DNA from: Streptomyces halstedii
Lineage (GTDB): Bacteria; Actinomycetota; Actinomycetes; Streptomycetales; Streptomycetaceae
Assembly: GCA_000720535.1 (NCBI GenBank)
Contig: JOAZ01000024.1
Span: forward strand, 42,127 to 106,126
Length of the DNA: 64,000 nt
Reading direction: 5' to 3'
In this document: positions 24,415-33,094 of the stretch, one piece after another
Numbering within the stretch: position 1 is the stretch's first letter
Layout of the letters: every line of letters begins with the position of its first letter
Notes under the pieces: model-generated
Databases searched by the model: none
What the model was told of the DNA's origin: nothing
What the model saw: the letters and a program-made list of their open reading frames with translations, nothing else
Position numbers and translations under genes: made by a program

Positions 24415-24793
24415 ACCCCTCACCGTAGGGGCCGGGGCGGCAGGACGGAAGCGGGGCGGCCCGGCCGCCGCCGCATACCCAGGTACCCGGGCGGTCACGC
24501 TTGTGTCACAGGATCCCCACACCTGTTCCCGTGGTTCCACTTCACCCGAACGGGCAGTTCCGCCGCCGGAAAAATGAATTGCCCGACCGCTCACGAAAGG
24601 GACCGCACCACCCGCCGGGGATAAATACCGGCGGGCGGGTGCGTCCGATTTCCTCTCCCCTCGGCGGGAAATGTGAAGATGTGCGCCACCTGGAATTCAC
24701 GCCCCCTTATGCGGGCCTTATATTCCCGTGGGCCGCACGTGGACCGCCCGTGGACCGCGCGCCGGACCGTCCGGCACCGGGCCCCCCGCCCCG
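24415..24793. other. Intergenic region without recognised features
   Basis: This 379-base gap lies upstream of the inhibitor gene and downstream of the glycosyltransferase gene, both on the minus strand. It should contain the inhibitor promoter. It includes an AT-richer part near 24560-24735, but I see no gene, tRNA or clear terminator. Confidence 0.4.
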
Positions 24794-26074
24794 TCAGCGC
24801 CCGCCGCCCCGGAGCACCCCGGCCGCCTTGTAACGCAGCGCGTACGCCCCGTCCAGCACGGTGCCCCTGGAGCGGTGCAGCACGGTCCGCACGGCACTCC
24901 GCGACCGGCGCGAGGAGCCCTCGGCCGTCAGCTCCGTGAAGAGCCTCTCGTGCCGCTCCGCGATCGGCGCCGGGTCGAACCGGGCCGAGGAGTCCAGCGC
25001 CGCCCGCCCCATCCGGTGCCGCAGGGCGTCGTCGTCGACCAGGGAGAGCAGGGCGGCCGCGAAGGCGGACGTGTCCCCCAGCGGCACCAGCCGTCCGTCC
25101 GAGCCGTCCCGGATGATCTCGGCCGGGCCGTGCGGGCAGTCGGTGGCCACGACCGGCAGGCCGCCGCGCATCGCCTCCACGATGGTCATGCCGAACGACT
25201 CCCGCTCGGAGGTGACGGCGGCGATCGAGGCCTTCGGCCACTCCGCCTCCATGGGGTCGACCGACCCCATCAGCCGGACCCTCTCCCGCAGCCCGAGCTC
25301 GTCGACGAGCCCGCGCAGCGCCTTCTGCTCGTTGCCGGTGGCGTCTCCGGCGCCGTAGATCCGCAGTCCCCACTCCGGGCGGACGGCCGCCACCTCGGCG
25401 AACGCCCGCACCAGGACGTCGTACCGCTTCACCCGGTGCAGCCGGCCCGCGGCCACGATCCACTTGGCGTCACCCGTGGCCGGGGGGTGCGCGGGCGCCG
25501 GGACGCCGTTCGGGATGGCCTCGATCCGCACGCCGGGCAGCCGCAGCCCCCGGCGGTAGTCCCGGGCGTCGGCCTCGGTCACCGTGGTCACGGCGTCCAG
25601 CAGCGCGTACCGGTGCCGTATCTCCCTGCGGAGCCGGTAGCCGTGGCTCTCCAGGGTCAGGTGCTCCTGACCGACGCGCACCGGGCCGCGCCGCGCCTGC
25701 CTGCTGATGTGGACGTTGAGGCCAGGACGGGTACCGACGACGACATCCGCCTCCAGAGCGCCCAGATGCGCGGCGATCCGGGCGTCGGTGAGCCCGCTGT
25801 ACTGCTTGTGCCTCGTGTCGCCGCGCGGGAAGACGGCGGCGGGCCGGGCGTGCCCGGCGTCCGCGCCGTCGTACCCCGGGCTCTTCTTCCGCAGGTCCAC
25901 GAGGTGGCTCATCCTCACACCGTCGGGCGCGCCCAGCTTGGGGCTGTCCCGGTGCCGGAAGACGGAGACGATCTCCACGTCGTGGTGCTCCGCCAAGGTG
26001 CGCGCGAGCGTGAAGGTGGTACGGATCGTTCCCCCGATGCCGTACGCGTTGTGGAGCAGAAAAGAAATGTGCAT
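24794..26074 (-). CDS. Glycosyltransferase family 4 protein
   Basis: A 426-residue GT-B fold glycosyltransferase. The N-terminal domain opens MHISFLLHNAYGIGGTIRTTFTLARTLAEHHDVEIVSV with the glycine-rich acceptor loop. The C-terminal domain has VAAGRLHRVKRYDVLVRAFAEV, LRIYGAGD and the EX7E donor-site motif in SERESFGMTIVEAMRGGLPVVATDCPHGPAEII. It probably transfers a sugar from a nucleotide donor to a cell-surface polymer or metabolite; the substrate cannot be inferred. A basic ~35-residue tail ends the protein. The ATG is preceded by GGGGAA at about 11 bases. It stands alone. Confidence 0.85.
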   Translation of the reverse strand: MHISFLLHNAYGIGGTIRTTFTLARTLAEHHDVEIVSVFRHRDSPKLGAPDGVRMSHLVDLRKKSPGYDGADAGHARPAAVFPRGDTRHKQYSGLTDARIAAHLGALEADVVVGTRPGLNVHISRQARRGPVRVGQEHLTLESHGYRLRREIRHRYALLDAVTTVTEADARDYRRGLRLPGVRIEAIPNGVPAPAHPPATGDAKWIVAAGRLHRVKRYDVLVRAFAEVAAVRPEWGLRIYGAGDATGNEQKALRGLVDELGLRERVRLMGSVDPMEAEWPKASIAAVTSERESFGMTIVEAMRGGLPVVATDCPHGPAEIIRDGSDGRLVPLGDTSAFAAALLSLVDDDALRHRMGRAALDSSARFDPAPIAERHERLFTELTAEGSSRRSRSAVRTVLHRSRGTVLDGAYALRYKAAGVLRGGGR

Positions 26075-26218
26075 TACGCGGTCGTTTCCCCTGGTCGACT
26101 GGTCTGTGACGGACCTTACGCGGCGTCAGGAACGGCCACAGCCCAGCCACAGGAGTCGTACAGAGTCGTGACAATTCGAACTGAGGGCCGCACGAAGCCG
26201 CAGGGCCGGTGCGTACAC

Positions 26219-26306
26219 GCCTCCCCACGCCGCCCCGCGTCACTCCCGACGGCGCCCGGCGTCACTCCCCACGGCGTCCCGAGCCACTCCCCACGGCGCC
26301 GCCGAA
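26219..26306. repeat. Four imperfect 22-bp tandem repeats
   Basis: Four head-to-tail units of 22 bases start at 26219, 26241, 26263 and 26285, sharing a core like CACTCCCCACGGCG. They lie in the 378-base gap (26075-26452) between the divergent glycosyltransferase gene and the gene at 26453, where otherwise I see only promoter space. They could be an iterated binding site or simple replication slippage. Confidence 0.7.
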
Positions 26307-26452
26307 TCGCTTTCGCGATCTGTCGACCTGTCGTCCTGCCGACACCCGGGCCGCCCGGTCCCGATTCGCGCGTGACCCCCGCACCGGATCGAACGTTGTC
26401 TTCATGAGCCGGGAACCGCCCGGCCCACGCCCCGAGTTCGAGGAGCCACCCC

Positions 26453-27232
26453 GTGCCGCGCATGCTCGACGTCAGCGAGGACGTACGTGCCGAGATCGGC
26501 GACGCCGAAGCCGACCGGCTGCTCGTCGGCGACAGCGCCCCAGGCAGTTACGACTGCACCTCCTGCCGTACCCCCGGCGACTCCGACCAGGAACGCACCA
26601 GCACCGTGCTCTTCGTGGGCGACGAGACCGCCGTACTCGCCTTCGCCCACGCCACCTGCATCCCCTCACAGGTCGTCAACGTCGCGGAGGACCAGCTCAA
26701 GGGCGCCATGCGGTCCATCACCGGCGACGAGTCGCAGACCCCGGAGGGGCTCATGCCCGAACAGGCCGTCCTCGGCATCACCAGCGGTCTCGTCCTGATC
26801 GAGGACGACCTGCGCCCCGCCCTGGTCGTCGAGCCGACCGGCCCGATCGCCAGGCCCGGCACCGACGGCCGCGGCGGCGACCAGTTCCTCCAACTGCTGC
26901 TGGAGCAGGGCTTCCAGCCCACCCAGGACCTGAACCGGCTGCCGGGCGTGCTTCCCGGCTGGTCGGTGCTGCTCGCCGCGGGCCGGCTGCACGCCGTGCT
27001 CCAGCCGGGCCCCGGCGGCGGCCAGGTCGCCTGGTGGCAGGCCCATCAGCCGCTCCAGGTGACCGAGGGCTGGCGTACGGCGGCGAACAAGTCGCAGTCG
27101 GTCCTGGTCTTCGCCGCCCCGGTCGGTTCGATCGGCCAGCAGCCGCGCGAGGACCTGCTGCGTGACGCGCTGGACAAGGCGGCGGCCAACGCGGTGCTGG
27201 TCGCCGCGACGATGCCGCTCGCCGGGACCTGA
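26453..27232 (+). CDS. Conserved actinobacterial protein of unknown function
   Basis: A 259-residue acidic, soluble protein beginning MPRMLDVSEDVRAEIGDAEADRLLVG. It contains one CxxC pair (YDCTSCRTPG), a hydrophobic core segment (AVLGITSGLVLIEDDLRPALVVEPTGPI) and ends DALDKAAANAVLVAATMPLAGT. I know such proteins only as hypothetical proteins next to der in Streptomyces. The GTG start follows GGAG at eight bases. Codon usage is normal. No catalytic motif is visible. Confidence 0.75.
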   Translation: MPRMLDVSEDVRAEIGDAEADRLLVGDSAPGSYDCTSCRTPGDSDQERTSTVLFVGDETAVLAFAHATCIPSQVVNVAEDQLKGAMRSITGDESQTPEGLMPEQAVLGITSGLVLIEDDLRPALVVEPTGPIARPGTDGRGGDQFLQLLLEQGFQPTQDLNRLPGVLPGWSVLLAAGRLHAVLQPGPGGGQVAWWQAHQPLQVTEGWRTAANKSQSVLVFAAPVGSIGQQPREDLLRDALDKAAANAVLVAATMPLAGT

Positions 27233-27366
27233 CGGGTCCGCTCCCGCCCGCGCCGGGCCCCACACCGGCCGGGCACCCGGGCCGCCCGTGTCACGCGGCT
27301 GCCCGCCGCGCGGCGTTTTCTCCGCCCGGCCCGCATCCGACGGGCGGTGGAGTCGTTGGCACCTAT

Positions 27367-27711
27367 GTGCACTCATACGACCCCTCCCGCCAGCGGCAGA
27401 GCCCGATCCCGGCCATGCGTCCCGCATGGGACCCCTCGGCCGGCCGGTCCCCCACCCCGATCTACGACGCGCTGTACGCCGAGTTCCGCCGGTCGTTCAG
27501 GGCGCTTCCCGGGGACCGGACCGGGGAGGAGAATCTCGGCTTCAGAGGGTTCGGCATCGGGATGTTCCCCGGCCGCGCCCCGCTGACCGGCCGGGCGGCG
27601 GCCACCAGCCAGAGCACGCACACCCCGAACGCCGGTTCCTGGCAGCGGGTCGGACGGCACGCCGGGAACGCCCGCCCCGCCGCGCTGCCTCCGGGGTCCA
27701 CGGACGCCTGA
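27367..27711 (+). CDS. Small hypothetical protein
   Basis: A 114-residue Pro/Arg/Ser-rich protein. Its middle, PTPIYDALYAEFRRSFRALPGDRTGEENLGFRGFG, looks like a conserved streptomycete segment, whereas both ends look disordered. The GTG start has no strong ribosome site. The gene is supported mainly by codon bias and by the strong terminator starting four bases after the stop. Function unknown. Confidence 0.5.
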   Translation: MHSYDPSRQRQSPIPAMRPAWDPSAGRSPTPIYDALYAEFRRSFRALPGDRTGEENLGFRGFGIGMFPGRAPLTGRAAATSQSTHTPNAGSWQRVGRHAGNARPAALPPGSTDA

Positions 27712-27714
27712 GGG

Positions 27715-27769
27715 CACGGCGAAGCCCCGGACCCCCGGCTCGCGCGCGGGGGTGCGGGGCTTCGCCGTG
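27715..27769. terminator. Strong bidirectional terminator
   Basis: A perfect 15-bp outer stem (27715-27729 with 27755-27769) encloses a second inner stem of C and G runs. It separates the small plus-strand gene from the end of der on the minus strand. Confidence 0.8.
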
Positions 27770-27776
27770 GGCGCTC

Positions 27777-29246
27777 CTACTTCGCGCGGCCGCGCTTCTC
27801 GCGCACCCGCACGGAGATGTGCAGCGGCGTGCCCTCGAAGCCGAACTCCTCACGCAGCCGGCGCTCGACGAAGCGGCGGTAGCCGTGCTCCAGGAAGCCG
27901 GAGGCGAAGAGCACGAACCGCGGCGGCTTGGTGCCGGGCTGGGTGCCGAAGAGGATCCGGGGCTGCTTGCCGCCGCGCACGGGGTGCGGGTGGGAGGCGA
28001 CGATCTCCCCCAGGAAGGCGTTCAGCCGGCCGGTGGGAACGCGGGTCTCCCAGCCGTCGAGCGCGGTCTCGATCGCCGGGACCAGCTTCTCCATGTGCCG
28101 GCCGGTGACGGCCGAGACGTTGACGCGCGGCGCCCACGCGATCTGGGCGAGCTCCGTCTCGATCTCGCGCTCCAGGTAGTAGCGGCGCTCCTCGTCGAGG
28201 GTGTCCCACTTGTTGAACGCGACGACGACGGCGCGGCCCGCGTCCACCGCCATGGTGATGATCCGCTGGTCCTGGACGCTGATGGACTCGCTGGCGTCGA
28301 TCAGGATGACGGCGACCTCGGCCTTCTCGACGGCCGCCGCCGTCCGCAGCGAGGCGTAGTAGTCGGCGCCCTCCTGGAGGTGCACCCGGCGGCGGATACC
28401 GGCGGTGTCGATGAACTTCCAGGTGGTCCCGCCGAGCTGGATCAGCTCGTCGACCGGGTCGCGGGTGGTGCCCGCGAGGGCGTTGACGACGACGCGGTCC
28501 TCGCCGGCCACCTTGTTGAGCAGGGAGGACTTGCCGACGTTGGGGCGGCCGATGAGCGCGATGCGGCGCGGGCCGCCGAGCGCGGTGCCGAACGTCTGGG
28601 CGGGAGCCTCGGGCAGGGCCTCAAGGACCGCGTCGAGCAGGTCGCCGGTGCCGCGGCCGTGCAGCGAGGAGACCGGGTGCGGCTCGCCGAGCCCCAGCGA
28701 CCACAGCGTGGTGGCGTCGGCCTCGCCGCTCTGCCCGTCCACCTTGTTGGCGCACAGCACCACGGGCTTCCCGGCCCGGCGCAGCAGCTTGACGACGGCC
28801 TCGTCGGTGTCGGTGGCGCCGACGGTCGCGTCGACCACGAAGACGACCGCGTCGGCCGTCTCGATGGCGTACTCGGCCTGGGCGGCGACGGAGGCGTCGA
28901 GGCCCAGCACGTCCTGCTCCCAGCCGCCGGTGTCCACGACCTTGAAGCGGCGGCCGGCCCACTCCGCCTCGTAGCTGACGCGGTCGCGGGTGACACCGGG
29001 CTTGTCCTGCACGACGGCCTCGCGGCGGCCGATGATCCGGTTCACCAGGGTCGACTTGCCGACGTTGGGACGGCCGACGACGGCGAGTACGGGAAGCGGT
29101 CCGTGACCGGCCTCACCGAGGGCGCCCTCGACGTCCTCGGGGGCGAACCCCTCCTGCGCGGCGAGCTCCATGAACTCCGCGTACTCGGCATCGCCAAGTG
29201 CTCCGTGCTCGTGGTCCGAGCCCTCGGAGTGAATCTGGTCGTTCAT
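27777..29246 (-). CDS. der: Ribosome biogenesis GTPase Der (EngA)
   Basis: A 489-residue double GTPase. The first G domain has GRPNVGKS at 58-65, a DTGG and CANKVDG; the second has GRPNVGKSS near 230, DTAGIRRR and AFNKWDT. A C-terminal KH-like domain follows ([16 protein letters not shown] ... [37 protein letters not shown]). Der assists 50S subunit assembly. The N-terminal ~50 residues are an acidic actinobacterial extension. ATG 29246 is used; GAGGAAC lies upstream. It is the last gene of a run transcribed from tyrA/cmk leftward. Confidence 0.95.
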   Translation of the reverse strand: MNDQIHSEGSDHEHGALGDAEYAEFMELAAQEGFAPEDVEGALGEAGHGPLPVLAVVGRPNVGKSTLVNRIIGRREAVVQDKPGVTRDRVSYEAEWAGRRFKVVDTGGWEQDVLGLDASVAAQAEYAIETADAVVFVVDATVGATDTDEAVVKLLRRAGKPVVLCANKVDGQSGEADATTLWSLGLGEPHPVSSLHGRGTGDLLDAVLEALPEAPAQTFGTALGGPRRIALIGRPNVGKSSLLNKVAGEDRVVVNALAGTTRDPVDELIQLGGTTWKFIDTAGIRRRVHLQEGADYYASLRTAAAVEKAEVAVILIDASESISVQDQRIITMAVDAGRAVVVAFNKWDTLDEERRYYLEREIETELAQIAWAPRVNVSAVTGRHMEKLVPAIETALDGWETRVPTGRLNAFLGEIVASHPHPVRGGKQPRILFGTQPGTKPPRFVLFASGFLEHGYRRFVERRLREEFGFEGTPLHISVRVREKRGRAK

Positions 29247-29313
29247 GAAGTCCGTTCCTCTTTGCATCATCATCGATGGGCCACGATCGCGCGGCCCACT
29301 ACTCACGTCTCGC

Positions 29314-29970
29314 TCAGCGCCCGGTGAGGCGCCTGGCGTCTTCCAGGTGGGCGGTCAGCCTGCCCTGGATCCGCAGCGTCGCCTCGTCCAGCGCCTTCCT
29401 GGTCCGCCGGCCGCTGCCGTCACCGGCGTCGAAGGCGTCACCGAAGACGACGTCGACCCGGCTGCGCAGCGGAGGCAGGGCGGGTATCAGCCGTCCGGCG
29501 CGCTCGGTGCTCCCCAGGACCGCCACGGGGACGACCGGTGCCCGGCCGCGTACCGCGAAGTACGCGAGGCCGGCCCGCAGGGAGGCGAAGTCGCCCTCGC
29601 CCCTGGTGCCCTCGGGGAAGATCCCGAGGGCTCCGCCGTTCTCCAGGACACCGAGGGCCTGGGTGACGGCGGTGCGGTCGACGGTCGTACGGTCCACCTT
29701 CAGCTGCCCGATTCCCCGCAGGAACGGGTCGAGCGGACCGACGAACGCCTCCTTCTTGATCAGGAAGTGGACGGGCCGGGGCGCGGTGCCCATCAGCATC
29801 GGCCCGTCGATGTTGTGCGCGTGGTTCACCGCGAGTATGACGGGTCCGGCGGTGGGCACGCGCCATGCTCCGAGCACCCGGGGCCTGAACAGCCCGTACA
29901 TGAGCCCGATCCCGATGCGGCGTCCGACGGCCGCTCCACGCGGGGTGGGCGCGGTGGTGGCTCCGGTCAC
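29314..29970 (-). CDS. plsC: 1-acyl-sn-glycerol-3-phosphate acyltransferase (PlsC family)
   Basis: A 218-residue acyltransferase. The HX4D catalytic box is NHAHNIDGP, the glycerophosphate-binding motif is FPEGTRGEG, and [12 protein letters not shown] is the following conserved block. It should convert lysophosphatidic acid to phosphatidic acid at the membrane, though other lyso-acceptors are possible. The GTG start overlaps the stop of cmk by four bases (GTGA), so the two are co-translated. Position between cmk and der is conserved in Streptomyces as far as I recall. Confidence 0.9.
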   Translation of the reverse strand: MTGATTAPTPRGAAVGRRIGIGLMYGLFRPRVLGAWRVPTAGPVILAVNHAHNIDGPMLMGTAPRPVHFLIKKEAFVGPLDPFLRGIGQLKVDRTTVDRTAVTQALGVLENGGALGIFPEGTRGEGDFASLRAGLAYFAVRGRAPVVPVAVLGSTERAGRLIPALPPLRSRVDVVFGDAFDAGDGSGRRTRKALDEATLRIQGRLTAHLEDARRLTGR

Positions 29971-30683
29971 GTGGCGACCCGCTTCTCCCCGACCAGGGTG
30001 ACGACGCACTCGATGACCTGGGAGAGGGTCAGCTCGGTGGTGTCCACCTCGACCGCGTCGGCGGCCTTGGCCAGCGGCGAGGTCGTACGGCCGGAGTCGG
30101 CGGCGTCCCGCTTGATCAGCGCTTCGCGGGTCGCGGCGAGGTCGGATCCCTTGACCTCGCCGCTGCGGCGGGCGGCGCGGGCCTCCGGGGACGCCGTCAG
30201 GAAGATCTTGATGTCGGCGTCGGGCAGCACGGTGGTGCCGATGTCGCGGCCCTCGACGACGATGCCCCCGCGGGCCGCGGCGGCGATGGAGCGCTGGAGC
30301 CCGGTGATCCGGGTGCGCACCTCGGGGACGGCGCTGACGGCGCTGACCTTGGAGGTGACCTCCTGGGTGCGGATCGGGCCGGAGGCGTCCTCGCCGTCCA
30401 CGGTGATCGTCGGGCCGGCCGGGTCGGTGCCGGAGACGATGACGGGCTTGTCCGCGGCGGTGGCGATCTCGGACGGGTCGCTCACGTCGACGCCGTTGTT
30501 CAGCATCCACCAGGTGATCGCCCGGTACTGGGCGCCGGTGTCCAGGTAGCTCAGGCCGAGCTGGGCGGCGACGGCCTTGGAGGTGCTCGACTTGCCGGTG
30601 CCGGAGGGGCCGTCGATGGCGACGATCACTGCGGCCGGGGCGGTCCGGGCGGCGGCGCTTACGGTTTCCACGGTGGTGGACAC
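29967..30683 (-). CDS. cmk: Cytidylate kinase
   Basis: A 238-residue CMP/dCMP kinase. The P-loop is IDGPSGTGKSSTSK, followed by LSYLDTGAQYRAITW, the substrate region GRDIGTTVLPDADIKIFLTASPEARAARR and RDAADSGRTTSPLAKA. It makes CDP from CMP and ATP for nucleotide recycling. The start is GTG at 30683, close to AGGAAG. The gene overlaps plsC by four bases and sits 112 bases after tyrA in the same direction. Confidence 0.95.
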   Translation of the reverse strand: MSTTVETVSAAARTAPAAVIVAIDGPSGTGKSSTSKAVAAQLGLSYLDTGAQYRAITWWMLNNGVDVSDPSEIATAADKPVIVSGTDPAGPTITVDGEDASGPIRTQEVTSKVSAVSAVPEVRTRITGLQRSIAAAARGGIVVEGRDIGTTVLPDADIKIFLTASPEARAARRSGEVKGSDLAATREALIKRDAADSGRTTSPLAKAADAVEVDTTELTLSQVIECVVTLVGEKRVAT

Positions 30684-30774
30684 CTTCCTGGTACACGGGG
30701 TGGGCGGAGCAGGGCCACGGGACGGCCTCCTCCAAGGTTACCGAGTGCCCGCCGCGCCCTTGTACCCCTGTCCC

Positions 30775-30796
30775 GGACCGGGCCCGGGGCCGGTCC
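30775..30796 (-). terminator. Weak hairpin after tyrA
   Basis: Seven-base arms GGACCGG and CCGGTCC with a GC-rich eight-base centre lie directly beyond the tyrA stop. The stem is short and cmk follows in the same direction, so read-through is possible. Confidence 0.4.
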
Positions 30797-31881
30797 TACG
30801 GGCGGATGGGCCAGCCGCGCTCGCCGAGCGCCGTGCTCAGCGCGGGGGCCGCGCTGGGCTCGACCATCAGCTGGACCAGGCCGGCCTGCTGCCCGGCCGC
30901 GTGCTCGATGCGGACGTCCTCGATGTTGACCCCGGCCCGCCCGGCGTCCGCGAAGATCGCGGCCAGTTCGCCCGGCCGGTCGCTGATGAGCACGGCCACG
31001 ACCTCGTACGCCGCCGGGGCGGCGCCGTGCTTCCCGGGCACCCTGACCCGTCCGGCGTTGCCCCGGCGCAGGACGTCCTCGATGCCGCCGGTGCCCGTGC
31101 GCCGCTTGTCCTCGTCGGCGGACTCCAGGCCGCGCAGGGCCCGGACCGTCTCGTCCAGGTCGGCGGCGACCCGGTCGAGGACGTCGGCGACGGGGCCGGG
31201 GTTGGCGGAGAGGATCTCCATCCACATCCGGGGGTCGGAGGCGGCGATCCTGGTGACGTCCCTGATCCCCTGTCCGCACAGGCGTACGGCGGTCTCGTCG
31301 GCCTCCGCGAGCCGGGCGGCGACCATCGAGGAGATCAGCTGCGGGGTGTGGGAGACCAGGGCCACGGCGCGGTCGTGGGCGTCGGCGTCCATGACGACGG
31401 GGACGGCACGGCAGAGCGCGACCAGCTCCAGGGCGAGGTTGAGGACCTCGGTGTCGGTGTCCGGGGTCGGGGTGAGCACCCAGGGGCGGCCCTCGAAGAG
31501 GTCGGCGGTGGCCGCCAGCGGTCCGGAACGCTCCTTGCCGGCCATCGGGTGGGTGCCGATGTACGGGGCGAGGCCGACGCCCAGCGCCTCCAGCTCGCGG
31601 CGCGGGCCGCCCTTGACGCTGGCCACGTCCAGGTAGCCGCGGGCGACACCGTCCCGGATGGCGCCGGCCAGCACGGAGGCGGTGTGCGCGGGCGGTACGG
31701 CGACGACCGCCAGGTCGACCGGCCCGTCGGGGGCCTCTTCGGTCCCGGCTCCGAGCGCGGCGGCCGTCCCGGCGGACGAGCGGTCCCGGTCCACGAGGTG
31801 GACCCGGACGCCCCGCCCGGCGAGGGCGAGCGCGGCGGAGGTGCCGACGAGTCCGGTGCCGATGACGACTGCTGTTCTCAC
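30796..31881 (-). CDS. tyrA: Prephenate dehydrogenase
   Basis: A 361-residue NAD(P)-dependent enzyme of tyrosine biosynthesis. The Rossmann start is VVIGTGLVGTSAALALAGRG, the active-site block is GTHPMAGKERSG, and DAHDRAVALVSHTPQLI contains the conserved His. The last ~75 residues form an ACT domain (YEVVAVLISDRPGELAAIFADAGRAGVNIEDVRIEH), which suggests feedback control by an amino acid. The GTG start overlaps the aroH stop as GTGA. Together with aroH it provides successive steps from chorismate to 4-hydroxyphenylpyruvate. Confidence 0.93.
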   Translation of the reverse strand: MRTAVVIGTGLVGTSAALALAGRGVRVHLVDRDRSSAGTAAALGAGTEEAPDGPVDLAVVAVPPAHTASVLAGAIRDGVARGYLDVASVKGGPRRELEALGVGLAPYIGTHPMAGKERSGPLAATADLFEGRPWVLTPTPDTDTEVLNLALELVALCRAVPVVMDADAHDRAVALVSHTPQLISSMVAARLAEADETAVRLCGQGIRDVTRIAASDPRMWMEILSANPGPVADVLDRVAADLDETVRALRGLESADEDKRRTGTGGIEDVLRRGNAGRVRVPGKHGAAPAAYEVVAVLISDRPGELAAIFADAGRAGVNIEDVRIEHAAGQQAGLVQLMVEPSAAPALSTALGERGWPIRP

Positions 31882-32240
31882 TGGGCGATGTCCTTGCGGA
31901 GGGCGCCGGTGGCGCCGAGGTAGACATGGCTGATCTCGGCCTTGGAGAGATACGTCTCCACATGGGCGAGGACGCGGACGACGCGGGGCATCGCCCCGGT
32001 GATGTCGAGCTCCTGGGCGCAGATCAGCGGTACGTCGACGATGCCGAGCCCCCGCGCGGCGGCCGCCGGGAAGTCGCTGTGCAGGTCGGGGGTGGCCGTG
32101 AACCACACGCTGATCAGATCGTCGGCGACGAGCTGGTTGCGTTCCAGGACGGCCGTGAGCAGGGCGCTCACCCGCTCGTCCATGTGTCCCGCTTCGTCCC
32201 GTTCCAGCTGGACGGCTCCACGGACCGCTCGTACCGCCAC
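31878..32240 (-). CDS. aroH: Chorismate mutase, AroH class
   Basis: A 120-residue monofunctional chorismate mutase of the AroH trimer type. It begins VAVRAVRGAVQLERDE (Arg in RGAV binds substrate), has ISVWFTATPDLHSDFPAAAARGLG in the middle and ends with VYLGATGALRKDIAQ. It converts chorismate to prephenate, the substrate of the coupled tyrA product. GTG 32240 is six bases after GAGGGG. Length agrees with the family. Confidence 0.93.
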   Translation of the reverse strand: MAVRAVRGAVQLERDEAGHMDERVSALLTAVLERNQLVADDLISVWFTATPDLHSDFPAAAARGLGIVDVPLICAQELDITGAMPRVVRVLAHVETYLSKAEISHVYLGATGALRKDIAQ

Positions 32241-32333
32241 GTCGTACCCCTCGTTGCTTCGTCCTGCGTGCGCTGTCAAGCCTAGAGGTGCGGCGGCACC
32301 GGTGGTCACCGTGCTCTGTGGGTGAGACACGGC

Positions 32334-32357
32334 GGCGGGGGCGTGCGTACCCCCGCC
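32334..32357 (-). terminator. Hairpin after the maltokinase cap-like gene
   Basis: An eight-base stem GGCGGGGG/CCCCCGCC (32334-32341 with 32350-32357) with an eight-base loop lies just beyond the stop at 32365, before aroH. Confidence 0.5.
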
Positions 32358-32364
32358 CGCGTGA

Positions 32365-33018
32365 TCACCCCTGAGCCGGCGGCTGCGCGGCCCCGTCGAA
32401 CAGCGCGAGGAACCGTCCCCGCGCCTCGCCGCCGTCCGGGAGCCGCCACGGGGCACCGACGTGCCCACGGGCCGCGGCCGGCTCCCCGGCCCCCAGGACC
32501 CGCGACACCACCAGCGTGGCCCCGTCCAGCAGGATGTCGGTGCGGTCCTTCCCGTCGCGGGCGGTGGACGCGCCCAGGTCCGACGGGCCGTCCCCGGCGG
32601 GAACGACGGTGACGGCCGGGTCGGGGGTGTCGCTCACGCTCTGGGCCTGCGGCTCGGCCCGCCCCCGCAGCAGGGCGAGCGCCTGGGCGACGAACACCGG
32701 GTCGTGGGCTGCGTCGTACACCCAGCGCCGCCCGAGGACTCCGTGCTCGGAGGTGCCGATGAGCGCGTCGTCGGCCCCCTCCAGCGGCGCTCCGCGGTAG
32801 GTGACCGGCACCTGGTACGCCACCGGCCGGTCGCCCGAGGCGTCGGTGACCACCATGAGCTCGATGCCCACCTCGCCCCGCGGGTCGTCGAGCCGGAAGC
32901 CGCCGGCCCGGTCGAGCCGCGGCTCGCCGGTACCCGCGTACCAGGGCCGGGTGGGCAACCAGGCACCGAGGAGCTCCAGTTTGCCGGGTTCCATGGTCGT
33001 TCTGTGGATGACAGCCAT
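32365..33018 (-). CDS. Maltokinase N-terminal cap-like domain protein
   Basis: A 217-residue protein. It begins MAVIHRTTMEPGKLELLGAWLPTRPWYAGTGEPRLDRAGGFRLDDPRGEVGIELMVVTD, which matches the cap-like N-terminal domain of maltokinases, here without the kinase domain. Further on it has YQVPVTYRGAPLEGADDALIGTSEHGVLGRRWVYDAAHDPVFV. The stand-alone protein is common in actinomycetes and has no assigned activity that I know. It is not obviously in an operon. Confidence 0.8.
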   Translation of the reverse strand: MAVIHRTTMEPGKLELLGAWLPTRPWYAGTGEPRLDRAGGFRLDDPRGEVGIELMVVTDASGDRPVAYQVPVTYRGAPLEGADDALIGTSEHGVLGRRWVYDAAHDPVFVAQALALLRGRAEPQAQSVSDTPDPAVTVVPAGDGPSDLGASTARDGKDRTDILLDGATLVVSRVLGAGEPAAARGHVGAPWRLPDGGEARGRFLALFDGAAQPPAQG

Positions 33019-33094
33019 GCCTGATCAACTCCCCGCGCGCCCGCCGTGTTCCCCTCGGGCGCCGGACGGGCGACCCCGTGGCACCCCGCGAGGC

